Assembly: GCA_028751875.1 (NCBI GenBank)
Contig: CM054140.1
Location: forward strand, 30,055,517 to 30,119,516
DNA from: Rapana venosa
Taxonomy: Eukaryota; Mollusca; Gastropoda; Neogastropoda; Muricidae
Length of the DNA: 64,000 nt
Direction of reading: 5' to 3'
Position 1 is the stretch's first letter; every line of letters starts with the position of its first letter. The notes beneath the pieces are model-generated. The model had not been told where the DNA came from and searched no databases. It saw nothing but the letters and a program-made list of their open reading frames with translations. The position numbers and the translations under genes were made by a program. Below are positions 48,001-63,000 of the stretch, piece after piece.

Positions 48001-51000
48001 GTATTAAGAAGTACCACATACTTCGTTATAAATTTTTGTACGTAAGGTATTTCTGATGTGCATTTTGGTTTTCTTGGACAAACAGCCACACACAGGAGAC
48101 ACATTTGGAACACACACACACACACACACACAACACACACACAAACACACATGTGCAAACACACACTCGTCCACACAACACAAACCATCCCTCCAAACTC
48201 CACACTAACACAAACCACAATAAATTTGTGCTAACACACTCCTATACACCCAATCCTATACACACACTCCTATACACACACTCCTATACACACATCCAGA
48301 TGCACACACACCACGGCCAACCCGTTCCTCTTTGCCCACCTGTGTCGGTGTTCCAGGCATAGACGCAGTTGTCTTCGCTGCCGGCAAAGATGAAGGTACC
48401 GCAGGGCGTGAGGCAGCTGCCCAACTTCTCCCGGAAGTTCACCGCTCCGATGTACTGCTGCATCACGCGTTGCCTGCACATCACATCATCAGTATTATCC
48501 ATGACGCATTTCGTCTTTTTCAAGAAAAGAAAAAAAGAAAAAGGAAAAATTCTTACATTAGCTCATAAACGTCCAAAACCAAGTTAACACAAATAAAAGA
48601 TGGTTTCACTCATCTGCATCTAGGATTATTCATGAGATATTTATTTTCTTAAAGGAAATGTAAAAAAAAAGAGATTTAAAATAAAAATAAAAATTCTGTT
48701 GACAAATATCAAAAAATGAGTTATCACAAATAAAGGATGGTTTGTGGCCTAGAAGTAATGCCCCTATCTAGAAAAAGAGATGTAAAAATGCACATTTAAA
48801 TACATTTATGTACAATCATCCACATCTGCACATATACACAGACACACACACAAAATCACCACTATTGTCTGATAAACAAAACAATGGCAAAAAACCCACC
48901 CAGCAGCAAACAATTAATTTTTTTTAAATCCTGCACAGCTACTCTTAAATCAAACATCCACTAGGTAAAAGAGAAATAAAAACCAGGAGGTGGGTGGATA
49001 CTGACACTCTCAGATCAAACATGCGGATGACGTTATCCCTGCAGTGCACAAGCAGACGTCGACCACTGGGGTGCATTTCTATGTGGTTGATCTGCACGTC
49101 CTGCACACACCACGCCAACAAATACCATCAAAATACATGCCAGAGATCAATATCATTTCCAAAAAAGTCTATTGCTGTGAACAGTTTGGGGTTTTTTTTG
49201 GTGGATCAAAATCTATAGATTTTCAATTTTACAAAAACATTACATTTCTCCCTTTAATCACTTGCATTTTTCATGTCACTAACACGATTCATACGCATAT
49301 TGATTTGTGTTGTATACTGTACAAACACTTTCTAAACAAGGCAGTAAAAGATACTATTAGCTAAAATGCAGGTTATCTGTACCATGAATCAAGCAGAAAG
49401 GTGCAAGGCATTGCTCTCCTTTACTCAGGGTCATACTCAAGACCCTCATATCCTCAGGCCTTTCCCATTGGGATGCCAGGGGGCCTGTCAGTATAAATAA
49501 CATCCCCACCTTCTGGAAATCCTGTGCAAGTAATTCCCTCTTTTCTATCCCTTTCTTTGTTTTTGCTTTGTTCCTTTTCTTCCTGTCACCTCCTTCTTGT
49601 CTATTTTCTGCGTTCTTGGTTCATTCTCCTTTGCCTTTTTTTCAGGAAGACTTAAAAAATAACAATTCTCTTCCACACCAAAATCAGATGCACTGGGTCT
49701 GACTTGACAGGTGCTTAACAACAGTAAAAGCGCATTTTCACTCATATGACAGACAAAAATAGCTGCTGTTTGAGCACTCAATCAAAAAAAGAAAAAAGAA
49801 TATCCTCAGGCCAGTCCCTGAGATGAGCCTTCTGGCTTTATCAGTCCCTAAGGCAAGTCCTGACTGAAGAGGGAAGCGGGAAGGAGAGGGCAGGATGGCC
49901 TGGTGGTTAGAGTCTTGACCTCACGATCTGATGGGAAAGACACTCATTAGAGGAGAGTTTTCTCCTGGAGTTTACTTCAATACCAACTCCATTCTCCCCC
50001 TTCCCCCTTCCAAAAGTAATAATAATAATAATAAATGGAACTTATACAGCGCTATATCTTGCAAAGACAAATCAAAGCGCATGCATTCAACCTAATCTTA
50101 CACAGTCATGCAATCAATGATAAATAATCAATAGTTTAAACAAACAGATATTACAAACATGGTGGCTGCAGACAAAATCTATGAAATAAAATTTCAATAA
50201 TCAAATGTTTTTCAAAAGTACACACACACTCACACAGGTCGTATACTTTAGCAGGGTGATAGGACATGGGTTAGTGAAGGTGGGATAGTTCTGATATGAA
50301 ACAGGAGGGGGGAAATCTTAGGTTTGAAATAAATATGTCTTGAGGCTGGATTTAAAAGTGTCATAGCTAGGTTTCTGGCGAAGAGAGAGAGGGAGCTCCT
50401 TTGAATATAGTAAAAAGGCTGCATTGCTAAATTTTCACTGCAAAAGTCACAGGTTAGAGAGCAGCAGTCTGGTGATGGGTAAAGAATTAACATAGTCCCA
50501 AGGCCATATAAATAGCACTTAACTCCACCCTACCACCTCCCCCCCCCCCCCCCAAGCATACCTAAACATCTTGACTATAGTGTGCATTTTCTCTCATATT
50601 TAAACTGTATAGTGTATGTTCTTTTTAAGTGTATGTGGCATTTTCACACAAATGTATCATACAGAGAATTAAACTGATTAATAATTGAAAACCCAAATTG
50701 CCAAAAGCAAAGTAAAAAAACATTTTAATTCAACACTAAAAATAAATTAAAAGATTTTCATAACTAATGATCAATATCAATAACAAGATCAATAGCCTGT
50801 AACCTTACTTGGTGTGAACACATCTAGATTCAAAACATGTCATAAGATAGTAATCTAAAAACACAGGGAGAAAAATAAACACCAGCAAAGCAAACAAACA
50901 CATCAACAAAAAGCAATCCTTTCTTTTCAGCCAAAAAATAAAATAACATTTAAATTTTTTTTAAAGGTTCACAAAATCACAAGTTAACAAAAATGAAACC

Positions 51001-54000
51001 TACATGCTGAATCAGTTCAATGCTGAACAGCTTCTGAATTGCAAATCATTGGATTCTTTCCCACTGTACATCAGACCTGTGGTATACAAGTGTTCCTGAA
51101 ATAATACAATTGAAAAGAAAACAAGGAATGTCATTTACCTTCAGTTCTGGTTCCTGTAGCGTGTGGTACAATGTCCAGTCACGAACAAACGCTGCACACA
51201 GACACACAGACAACATGGCTTATCCCTCCAGCATGAAAAGTTTCAGAAGGTAACAAAGAGAGAGTTGGTACCAGAATCAAACATGAAACAGAAATGACCA
51301 AATTTAATGTAATTAGTGCATGAAAAAATACTGACTAGGAAATGTATCTTAAATATACATTTTTGAAAAGCTCTCAGCTCTTTACTGGTGAGGGCACAGG
51401 GAGATAAAGTTTCAATGCTATCTTTTTTTTCATAAACAAGAACACTTTTTGAAATGATAAAGTTACATGCCTCTAACTACAACAATGATAACATTAAGGA
51501 CCACTATAAAATGTTCACTCCAAACTCATCCTAAACCCACCAAACAAGAGTACATTTGATAAAACCAAGCAGCAGAAGAGCGTGTCAAGCCACTCACGTC
51601 TGCGATCAGGTTCATCTGTGATGTAGACATTCCAGATGTTGACGACCCCAACACTGTCGGCGGAGTACATCTTCTGCCCTTCAGCGTCGTCAAAGCAGAT
51701 GGAGTTGATGTAGCCGTGATGGTCCTCAATCTCCTGCATCAGCTGCAATGACAGTCGCAGACACAGTGCTGCAGTCAACACATTCTTTACACAATTGACG
51801 CATCGTTCCAATTAAAAAATATTTTTTTTCAAATTTCATCTTTTTGCAGTTGATGAAAATGAAAATTGCCAAAAGTTCTTAGAATACAATCTGATTCCTG
51901 AATGCATGTTGGATTTCATCTCTGTGTCTGATACAGCAGGAAAGTTCATTGAATGTCATCAGAAAATACAATAGTTTCACACTCCACGCAGTGTTTCCTT
52001 TAGGCTGAATTGCCTGGTTTGTTATAAGTCAGTAGAAAACTCCAGTGGTTAGGGATGGTGCTATTCACTCCCACAACAGATCTTTGTTCTTTTGCAGTTA
52101 TATCAATGATTTTTTTTTAAAAATTCTTTATCCTACTTCTTTTAAATGCAAGTGTGCCACGCTGCGTAAAGAAACATTTTTTAGCACACCTACCCCCCAA
52201 CCACCCCCCAACTAACATGCAAAAAAAACACTCTCACACACAAAATCCCCCCCCCCCCCCACACACACACACACACACCCCCTCACCTGCCCCCCCTCGT
52301 CCTCCTGGCTGAGGTCCCAGACGCGGAGGACCTGGTCGAAGCAGCCAGACACGGCGATGCTGTCCAGGCGGGGGTGGTACTTGCAGCAGTACACAAACCC
52401 GGGGTGGGGCAGCACCTTCTCCGCCCTCGCCCTTTCCTCCACAAGGTTCCACGTTCTGATCAAAGGCCAAAGACACACACACACATGTCATGATGCGCTG
52501 TTTGGGTGTACTGGCAGTGTGATGGTTGGGATAATGAGGGGAAGCACCCTCCATCATCTGTAGATGTTTGAGGCAATAACAGCATCCACCCCCCCAAAAA
52601 AAAACCCAACAAACAAAATCCCAAAACAGACCCAAAAAAGTAAAAGAGGAAAACAAAAAAAAGCCCTCCAGGAAAAGGCAAACCACCCAGAATGAAGTAA
52701 ACACAATGACTGATTTGGGGTTTTTTGGATGATCCTTTACATTGGGGTTTCAAGTGCAATGTGTGTGCAGTGTATGTGAAAGAACTGACAGCAATTTTAA
52801 AAACAAATTCATCCTGACCAACATCTACAGAAGACAGACCCACTCTCACAGACAAACAAACTTCAATGCAGTCAGACAGAACAGCCTGACTTTCATCCAG
52901 ACAAATCTGCTACGACCATCACTGCTCACACAATACATGACAATGCAATACTACTATCACCAATCATCTGTCTCCATCGCCACTGTCATCATTACATGGT
53001 CTACATAACTTCACCAAGGCTTGCCATCTTTCTCTACCTGTACTAAGTTCTTTCTACAGCTTCCTGTAACTCTCCTAGACCACTGACCTCACTGATTTTG
53101 AAAGTGCTGGATGTAGGTGTAAGTTACAACAACAACAAAACCCAGAGAAATAACACACCACACGCCACACAAATCCAGCATAACTCAGTCAAGGGTCCAG
53201 GGCCCAGTGCTAAAATTAATGCACCCCTTCCTTTTACCAAGTCCAAGTGCGGTCAGTTTCTGCTACGATTAACACTAGCTGGGCTGGGATGCAATGGATA
53301 GCAGCTGAGAGTGGCTGACAGTGGGGGGAACAGACAGCTGTGACCAATTAACAATCAGAGAGAGATTCCCCGAGCAGGCAGAGGACAGGGCAGGCGTGGC
53401 AGCGTGTACCTGACAGTGCCGTCAGCAGAGGCGGACATGAGGTGCGTGTCCTTGCGGGACCAGGCCAGGTCGTAGACCAGGCTGAAGTGACCCTGCAGCT
53501 CCATCTTCAGCTCCCCGGAGGGAATCTGCCCACAAATCAGCACAACCATGTCACCTCACAACAACACGTCATGATATCAACATGCAACCAATTGATGACC
53601 GACCTCTGCCATTGTGAATTTTAAAAAATAAAAAAAATCCATGAATATTTTGTGGTCATTTCAAAAGGGATTAATTCTCTACCTTCCATACATAAATATT
53701 TTTGATTATTTTTTAAAATATTTTTGTTGTTTTGATTTTAATCTTCTTCTTTTTTTTTAAACTAGTTTGGATTGATGTAAACATAGTTGTGTAAATGGGT
53801 TTTTTTTTAATGCATCGCAACGTTACTTTTTATTTGAGAACAACCAATGAGGCTCTTCCACTGAATTTGGCTTGTGTGTGGTTAAAATCTAAATATGTTC
53901 AACTACAAATGACCATAAAATGCAGGTAAACCCTACAATAATGGAATCAAATGACAAAAACAAAACAAAAAATGACACAAAAAGAAGGATTTGGGATGGC

Positions 54001-57000
54001 TGATATTCTTTAACCCTTCAACCAAATACTTCTAAATCAAAAATGCGTCAACTTCCACAAAATCCAGATACAACATTACTAAAGGAAAAGATTTTATCCC
54101 TGTCTGTGAGTGACACTGGAAAGCATAAAATAGAAGAACTTGAGAGGATGTTTGTACATTTGGCGAATCTGATTAATTTGACTTCTTCCTCCTCTGAATT
54201 TGGAGTATGGCTGTTTATACAGTACTTGAAAACAATCATATATGCAGACTTCTTACCCAGAGTGTACTTACAGTCTCACAGGGATTCCTGGGTGTGGTGT
54301 CTGAGACACAGAGCACATTCTGGGTGACCCCTAAGGCAGTAAGGAGGGAAACATAAAACTTCTTTCCCTCTTCATGTGTTCTTGATATAGGTTAGTGAGC
54401 ATGTAAAGGAAAATATGTCCAGAGGAGAAACTCTGAAATTCTAAAAACAGGATCCTACCTCATATATGAGAATAGGGTAGCCATCATTGCTGCCACAGGC
54501 ACATGCCAAACTCCTGCAAATAAACAAATATACATATAAAAAAATCCCAACAAAAAACCAACCTAAAAGATTGGAATACCGTTAATGCCACTTAATCTTA
54601 ACATATATGCAAGTATGATTATGTGAGTGTACATGAAAACACACACACAAACACACACACTCTCTCTCTCATTATACAGCCAGTTTTGTAAGCAAATTTC
54701 TTTTTGAAAAATTAGTTAAGGGAGGTTGAGAGAAGGCAAAACATGAAATTTACTTGAAAAGAGCAATGACAAGTGTGTTTAAAAAAAAAATTCAAAAACA
54801 AAAATCCCATTCATGAGTTAAATCTGCACACACAAAAAAAAACTTTAATAAAACAACTGAAAATATACACACACTCCTCACACACACACACACACACACA
54901 CACATAAAAAAGCAGATGAACCAATGCTTATCAGTGGCAACAACCAACAAAGCCTATAAACAGTAAACCCTGTGCATGAGAATATGTATCCTTTCATGCA
55001 TGCATGCGCTGTGTGCTCATGGGTGTGTGTGTGTCTTTATGTTGTGATTCATTTAAGTTTCTTTCAAAGGGTGCATTTTGGGGATTTTTTTGTTTTCTGT
55101 TTTTATTTTCTCTTTCTTTTCAAACTTACCTGCCATCATGAGAAAACCTGATGATGAAGCACCCTTTTTTGCGAGCTGGCAGTGTGAGAATGAGGCTGTT
55201 GGGGATGCGACAGAGCTGACCGAACAGTCGACTCCAGGAGGTCAGCGGGCGAGCCTCCAGCTTGTGGGATTTGGAGTCCCAATTCATACTGCGTTTCAGA
55301 TCTTCGTAGGTCATGGCGCCTTGTTCCTGTAAGTGAAACATCAATCAGTATCCCTTTATATGTTGTCGGATTAGTCTCTCTCTGTCTCTGTCTTTCTGTC
55401 TGTCTTTCTCTCCCACTCTCTGTGTTCTCTTACAGGAAAGAACAAATCCTTTCTGAAAAGTTTTTAAAGTCTGCAAATATCCTGTTTCTAAATTTCAATG
55501 AAAAAGAGTACAAAAATTAAAAAATTTCGAAGTAAATTTGTAAAATATCCTATTTTACTTTAAGCTTGCCAAGTGACAAATGAGAGGCAAAAAACAATCT
55601 CAATCAAGCATAAACAGATAGTGTGACGGTGTTTAGGTTTGACCAATTCTATTCAGGTTTTTTTGTCTTTTTTAAATTGAAAAACAAAAAATTTTGAGAT
55701 AAAAAAAATATACTTGAAAGACAAAATATTTTGAGACACAAAAAAATCAATATGAAACAGTGTGAATTTGTTTCTTTAACAAATTGAATTAAAACCACCC
55801 ACAATCTCTTTATATTGAGATAATAAATATTTGGTACTGGTATTGATAAACTGACTCAAAGACAGTCGACAAAATCTCATGACACAATTTTCAGTAACAA
55901 GTTCTGTGAATACTGAGTAAAAACCCCAAACAACAAAACATTAAATGAATTTTATCTGGAGAAAATAAAGAGTAGTGTCCCTTCCACTGGACAGGCAACT
56001 TTTAACAATAAGAGACGAGTGATTGTTCCCTCTGTATTAACTACATCAAAAATCATTTCACCTGTTGCGTAGCAAACATTGACCGCAGTGAAGGTTCCAC
56101 ATTGTCGGGCGGCACAATGCTTTTCAGCGTGACGTAGAGAGTGGACGGGTAGGGAGTACGCTGCCCGGCTTTCCACCAAAAATAAATCTAAAACAGAAAC
56201 ACACACAAAACAAAATAGATACATTTAAAAAAAATAAATAAATAAATAAATTATTCATTCATGTTTGGGTTCTAAATTATCATATGACATTACACCATTT
56301 CACTTACAACAAATCTATATTTCACAATCATGTTCACTTTACATTATTTCAACAGCTATATGAAATAAAAGTTTCAAAAACAGACTTCAAAACATTTCTC
56401 TAGATCTCACTTACAGATGTCAAAAAGAATCACACAGAATTTCTGCTCTTATCTTGGCTTGCAGAATGATCCATGATCTACATTCTGCTGTTTCTAATAA
56501 TCAGTTAAGTTTACGGCTTCACACAGAGCATGCACTGGGCTTACCATGAAGTATGCTTTCCCTGAGTTACAAAACAGCAAAAACAAAAGTCAATGACCAT
56601 GCATAGATTCAATATATCTGTGGCTGACTGTCACAGTACAGCAAATAACCATCACACGGTCAATCCAAAACAAATTCTTTCCTCAGGCTTGACACAGGCC
56701 AACAGAATAAGAAATATTAATATATACCTACAATTTGTCCTCAAATCCACCTATAACTTTTAGTAGTCAAAGCTTATACAAACAAACACTCCCCTCCCCA
56801 AACAAACACACACACACATACACACACAAAACAAAGTCCTTCGGATGAGACTATAAACTGAGGCCCCATGTTCGAACGCATACATCTTGCGCACACGTTA
56901 AATCCTGTTCTGCTTTTCGGAAGAGTAGGCCATTGTGTGCCGGTGGAAACAGATGACAAAATTTACAAAACCGCATACACATGGGGTAAAGGTAAAGGTA

Positions 57001-60000
57001 AAGGAGTCCCATAACCTATAAGGTCATAGGGGAGCGAGGTGTCAGAGACCTCACTTCTCTAGGGCCAGCATATTGAGGGTGGCGCCCATCTCCTCTCCCT
57101 TGCTGCTTTACCTTCCCTGACCCTAAAGAGGGCAGGTACCCATTTACAGCTGGGTGAACTGGGGGAACTGTACTGAAGCCAAGGCGCGCAAACGGTCACC
57201 CATCCAACTGGTAACCATGCTCGACGCTGCTTAACTTGGCTGGGGGAAAGCGAGTGCTCCGACCACTGAGCTATCCCGTCCCCTACACATGGGGACTGGA
57301 TGTAAAAAAGCACATGAGTGCTTATTCCATTATCCTCGATATAAAAGAATAAATAAAATAATAATAAAATAAAATAAACACACATACACAAACACACACA
57401 TACACACACACACACATAAAACATACACATACACACACAAAACACACACACACACAAAACACACACACACAACGCCAAAACATAAACCCCACCTCTGGCT
57501 GCCCGCTGGAGGTAAAGCGACGGGATGGAACTTGAAACAGCTGAAGGCGAAGTTTGGACCCCACATTGATCTTTCCGTTCCCTCCCACAACCTGCACAGT
57601 GAAAAATGAATAAATAACAAATACTTTATGTTGATGTATCCCCCCCAAAAAAAATCTTAATGGATTTTTAAAGAATCGCTTTAGTTACTAATTATGATAA
57701 GATGCATGACTATTCACATGCAAATGCTTGTCAAAATAAGACTGAGGAAACTTGAGACCTTTATTTTTCTTCAGAGTTTGTAGAAAACCATGTTTACTTA
57801 CTCATTACAATATTCACATGATGATCTCCTCATCCTAACAGTCGCTCTTTAGTAAATAACAGGTTAAAGTCTTGGGGGCACCTGGTGGAACAGGGGGTTT
57901 TGTTTTAAAAAGTCTTCCCACTCTACTCAAGTGCAACCTAGCTAATGCTTTACTTTCGTTGTAAATACACTCTTACAGAAGATTGAACATACACTTTAAA
58001 GATCCCAAATTTCAGATCACCTTTTAGTGGGCTGAGAAAAAAATGCACATTTGTCCCCGCGCGCACACACACACACACACACACACATACATACACACAC
58101 TTTCCCATCTGATATCACTATTCAGAGGAAGGGCGTTAAACTGAAAAACTAACCAACATACAGATTTGCTCTCACATACCTTGAGAAACCCCCATGCAAT
58201 GCGATGCCAGCCACTCTCTGACTTGTTGTTTGTTGAGTTCATACTAACAAAGTCTCGAAGCTGAAAACAAACAGTGAAAAAAAAAAAATGATGCACATAC
58301 TCATAAGACTTCATGGCAAGAAAACCTAAGACATACTGTATGCAAAAGCAAGCAACAAATTCCTTCCTGACCATCATCCAATCCCCCTGGACTCACAACC
58401 AACGCCTGACAAGACTTTAAGCAATATAAAACAGATCTTGCTGCTAGCTGTTCCCCAGCTTAACACCCTGAGGATTACCCAGAATAGAGTTACTCTCTGT
58501 ATCCCTCATCACATCTGGGAATCACTGCAAGAGCTAAATACACACACACACTGGATGGGAACTTTCACATGCACGACTGTTTTCTAGTACCTTTCTTTTT
58601 TTCTTTCTTTCTAGTACCTTGCCATACAGGCAGCTATCTCCCTGAAGTCAAAATGCATTGACCTAAATGGTGGGGGGATAATGGTCGCACGCACAAAAAT
58701 CTCCCCACTGGTGAACCTCAGAGTTCTAGCCGTGGAATGAAAACAACAATAACATGGGCAGCTATAAAATAGATCCAAATATCAAGAACTATGACACAAG
58801 AATTCACAATTCCATTCTTCCAATGAAGCAGAATACACAGTTTCTAGTTCTCTTCTTTTCTTTTGCAAATAAATAGTACGGTGTAGATAAAATTTCACAC
58901 AAAATCTCATAGGTTACAATACACTTGGGATGTGTTAGTGAGAAAGAGGTAGATCTCAAGGATCAGCAGTCCCTTAAGTGCAAGTACTTGCTTTATGAAA
59001 ATTGTCATATTTTATTTGATATTTATTTGATGCGTTTTACTTGATGCATATGCAATACCTAGTATGTTAAAGTGACTGGCTGTAACTAGTGCCATATGAA
59101 ATGTCACTTTCCTCTGAAAAAAGCAAAACATTCCCCATAAACAGATCTCTTTTGGAGCTTGTGCCTTTTGTTTTTGTTTTTGGTATGTCTATTCGGTGAC
59201 TTCATAAATGCAGTAACACTTCAATTCACAGAAACATTCTCTATGAGCAAAGCTGAGAAAAGTACATCAACAATTTTTTTAAACCAGAATGCTCCCCACC
59301 TCAATTACTTTGTGTCTCTCCTCACCTCAAACAAAATTAATGCTTTGGGTGAAGTCTGAATGAAGTAGTTGAAGTTTTCGTTGAACACCATCAATTCTTC
59401 CCACATAGGAATCGTTGATCTGAAACACACACACATGGAATTAAAACAGGCAACAAGAAGAACATGTGTGTTGATTCTATCAGAGTCCCAGCAGAGTCTT
59501 CTGATTTAGGGACTGTATACACCAACCACAACCACCACCACCACCACCACCAAGTAGTTCTCTCAGAATACCTTTCCAACAACTGAACAAGGAAGTCATG
59601 TTCTGTGCTAACTATCTATACACACAAACACTCTCACACATAGGTACACAGGCCCCTCCCTATAAACACACACACACACAATTATGATACAAGAAAAGTC
59701 CACAAAAAACTCTCACTTTGTAGCTTCTCAAAATACAGCAAAATACAACATTCAATCTAATGACAAGTTCATCTTTTGTCAGACAAAAAATCAAAGAAAA
59801 GTAAACACAAACAACAGACAACGTTCGATCTAATGACAATTCTATCTTTGTAAGGTAAAAAAGCAAATGCCACTCACTTTTTCTGCTTGAAGTCGAAGGG
59901 CTGCGTCATGATAGGTAGCACCTGTTCCACATTCTTGTTCTGCATTTCATAGAAAGAGGACACAGCTCGATCCCTAAACACACACACACAACAAACAAAG

Positions 60001-63000
60001 TGGTGAATGAGTTGAGTCTTTTTGAAAACATTTGGATGCAGAGAACAGCTTTCTTTATAGGCCTAGGCATTTTGCTTACTACCATCACCAACAACTTTGG
60101 CCTGAGCCTGCAGCCTGAATTTCATGAAAAGAGATCCAGTGTATACAATACACTGTGATAGGACACAAAACAATATAATATAATAAATACAATAAAATAA
60201 AATACAGAATCACTCTACAGGAAAGCATTTTTTCCTATATGTACACCGACACAGCAAATACCTGAATGCTCAAAACTGATAATATAACAAAAAAAAATTA
60301 CGAAAATGCTTGCTTCTAAACCTGATCCACACAGAATGAAATCAAACAAGACTGTAAAGGCAACTGCCACAGCCTGTGTTCAAAATAACTTGAAATCTGA
60401 AGTGAACTGGAATAAAGTCAACAGACAAAGAGTCAAAATCTGTGGAGAATAATCCAGCAATCTGACCTACCTGTGCTGTTTGGGTAGATACTGCCCCGTG
60501 CATTCGTCCACGATGTGGACCCGAACCACAGGGTGCAAGATGTTGAAGTCATTTTTCAGTTTGTCCGTGCGATGAACCATGACGGCCAACACTTCTCCAT
60601 CGTCGCGACTTCCACTTTCTCTTCCTCTTTCGCTGCCTCCTCTTCTATCGCTGGGGCATCCCCTGCCCCTTCTTCTGCTGGTGCCAAAAGACAAATGAAT
60701 CTGAACATTGCTCCTCTTTTTTATTTAGCTTTTTTTTCCATGGCACACACCCATCATTTTATATATTTTCACACAAAACTCATTTATATTGCAAACAAAA
60801 ATGAATAACTGCATGATGGTAAGCACAGAGGACACTTTTTCATCTATCTAGCTATCATTGTTCAGTTACTTCTTGAAATATACTTTGTGAAAGAACCCCC
60901 CCCCCCCCCCCCCAACAATTGTGCATGCTACTGATATCAATGGAACTAATTAAAATATATGTTCATGCTTCATTAGGAGGCACCGTGGTCGAGTGGTTTA
61001 GGCGGTCAACTTGTGATCCAGAGGTCACGGGTTTGATCCCCGCTCGGCTCAGTGTTGTGTCCTTGGGAAAGACACTTTACTCCTATTTTCCTCACTCCAC
61101 CCAGGTGTACAAGTGGGTACCAGCTCTGCTGGGGAAGTATCTGGCGACAGACTAGCGTCCTGTCACAGGGGTGGTGAAAAACCATCAGTTCGCTTAATGC
61201 TACAGAAACCGGGATAAGCTCCGGCTCTATGGGCCTTCTGGCTCGAAAGTACATACTTTTCATGCTTCATTCAGTTTACGGGAAATTTTCTTTTTTTTCT
61301 GAAATGTAATGAATTGCATCTTTAACTGATCCAGTGTTTTCCCAATCTCTGTATTCTTTAAGCCTCCACACCACCTTCACACCATCTTTTCATGATATAA
61401 AACATTTTTTTGTTGTTTTCAAAACAGTAAAAAAAAAATGTAATGAAAAAAGTGGGTGTGGGTGTGTGCAATGGCTTGGATGCACACAAGCATGCACATA
61501 CATACGAGCAAACTGTAACATTGCCGTCATAGTCATCAAGTTCTACAAATACCAGAATGATTCAAGCTTACACTACTGAGCCTCTCCTGATTCCTTTCTT
61601 ACCTTTTTTCTTTTTCTTCTTCTTTCCCTTTTTCGTTTCTTCTGGTTGAGGCTGAAAAGGTCAAAACATGTTTTCTGTATAATTATCCGAGTCTGCATAG
61701 TTCAAAGTGAACTATTTTCTATGTCAACCACGCTATCTCTTTAAACAGGAAAAAAAAGAGAGATTATTTGTACACAAAACACAAGACTTACTTACTGAAG
61801 CCAACAAATCGTCTGACTCAAAGTGGGACTCATCAATCAATATACGAATCAATCATGGATTTTTCAATGAACAGCAATGGCTGAACACATTTCAGGCTGC
61901 ATTATATTTAAACACAACAGTTTGGAGAGTTTGTCATAAACTTCTTGCTTTGTTTCATACTACACCATGGCATCATTCAGACCCCAAAGACACAAACATA
62001 TGGTTACAGGTAATCGCAGTAACATTCTTGAATTTGCATAAACAGAGTAAATGACAACGATAGTGTGGTCCAGTCCTTTACACACTTAATTCTGAGTCGC
62101 AGCCGAACATATATCACAGAGACGCCATTCTCTGATTCATTCTTTAAGTCAACCCTTCATCATGCTAATGGCAACAACATGGTGACTGCATATGCCAAGA
62201 AAGCTGATTCTGAAACAACTAAATATTACAGATAAACACTGACCTCATACATTAAAAAAAAATAAGCACAGCATTGACACCATGAGAAAATCTTAGTAAG
62301 GCTCTGAAAATCTGCAGGTGGAATATTTTCAATGGAGCATTGTAAGAAACACTGTTACAATTTTAACTCTTACCATATCCTGCAGATCTGTTCTTTGTCT
62401 CTTCTCACTAAAATAATAATAATAACAAACAAAAATGTCCCATCCTTCAGATTTTTTCTTTATCACTTCTGAATACAATGACAACACACAAAATGTCCCT
62501 TACTTCTGCCTCAGTCTCCGCTTTTTCTACGGCCTCTGTTGCTGCTGCCGCCACTGCTGCCACCTCCTCTTCCTCGGCAGCAGCTTCCTCCTCCTCCTCC
62601 CCTTCCTTCCCTTTCTTCTTCTTTTTCTTCTTCTTCTTCTTCTCCTCTGGGGCAGGGGGAGCCGACTCTGCAGGGGGCGCCGCCTCTGCTTCCTCGGGGA
62701 TGCTGGGTTCCGCTTCCTCCGCCTTCTTCTTCTTCTTGCGTCTCCGTGGCGACGTGACCGGGGTTTCTGTTTCTGTGAGACCATCTTCCGAGGCTGGGGA
62801 CTGGACGTCCATTTGCTCCACCAGCTTCTTCATCTTCTTCTTCACTGCCCTGGCTGAGGAGACGGGCGTCTCTGGCTCGGGGGAGGCCGTTTCTTCGCGT
62901 GGAGACTGTGTGTCTTCCGGGGACTTCTTCTTTTTCTTCCTCGTCTTGGGAACAGGCGCTGCCTCGTTCTCTTCTGGTTTGGTTTCTGAGACATCCCTGG

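Noticed and set aside
59906..60094. Minus-strand ORF overlapping AHI1 exon 5
   Set aside because: It is in a different frame from the conserved [12 protein letters not shown] reading.
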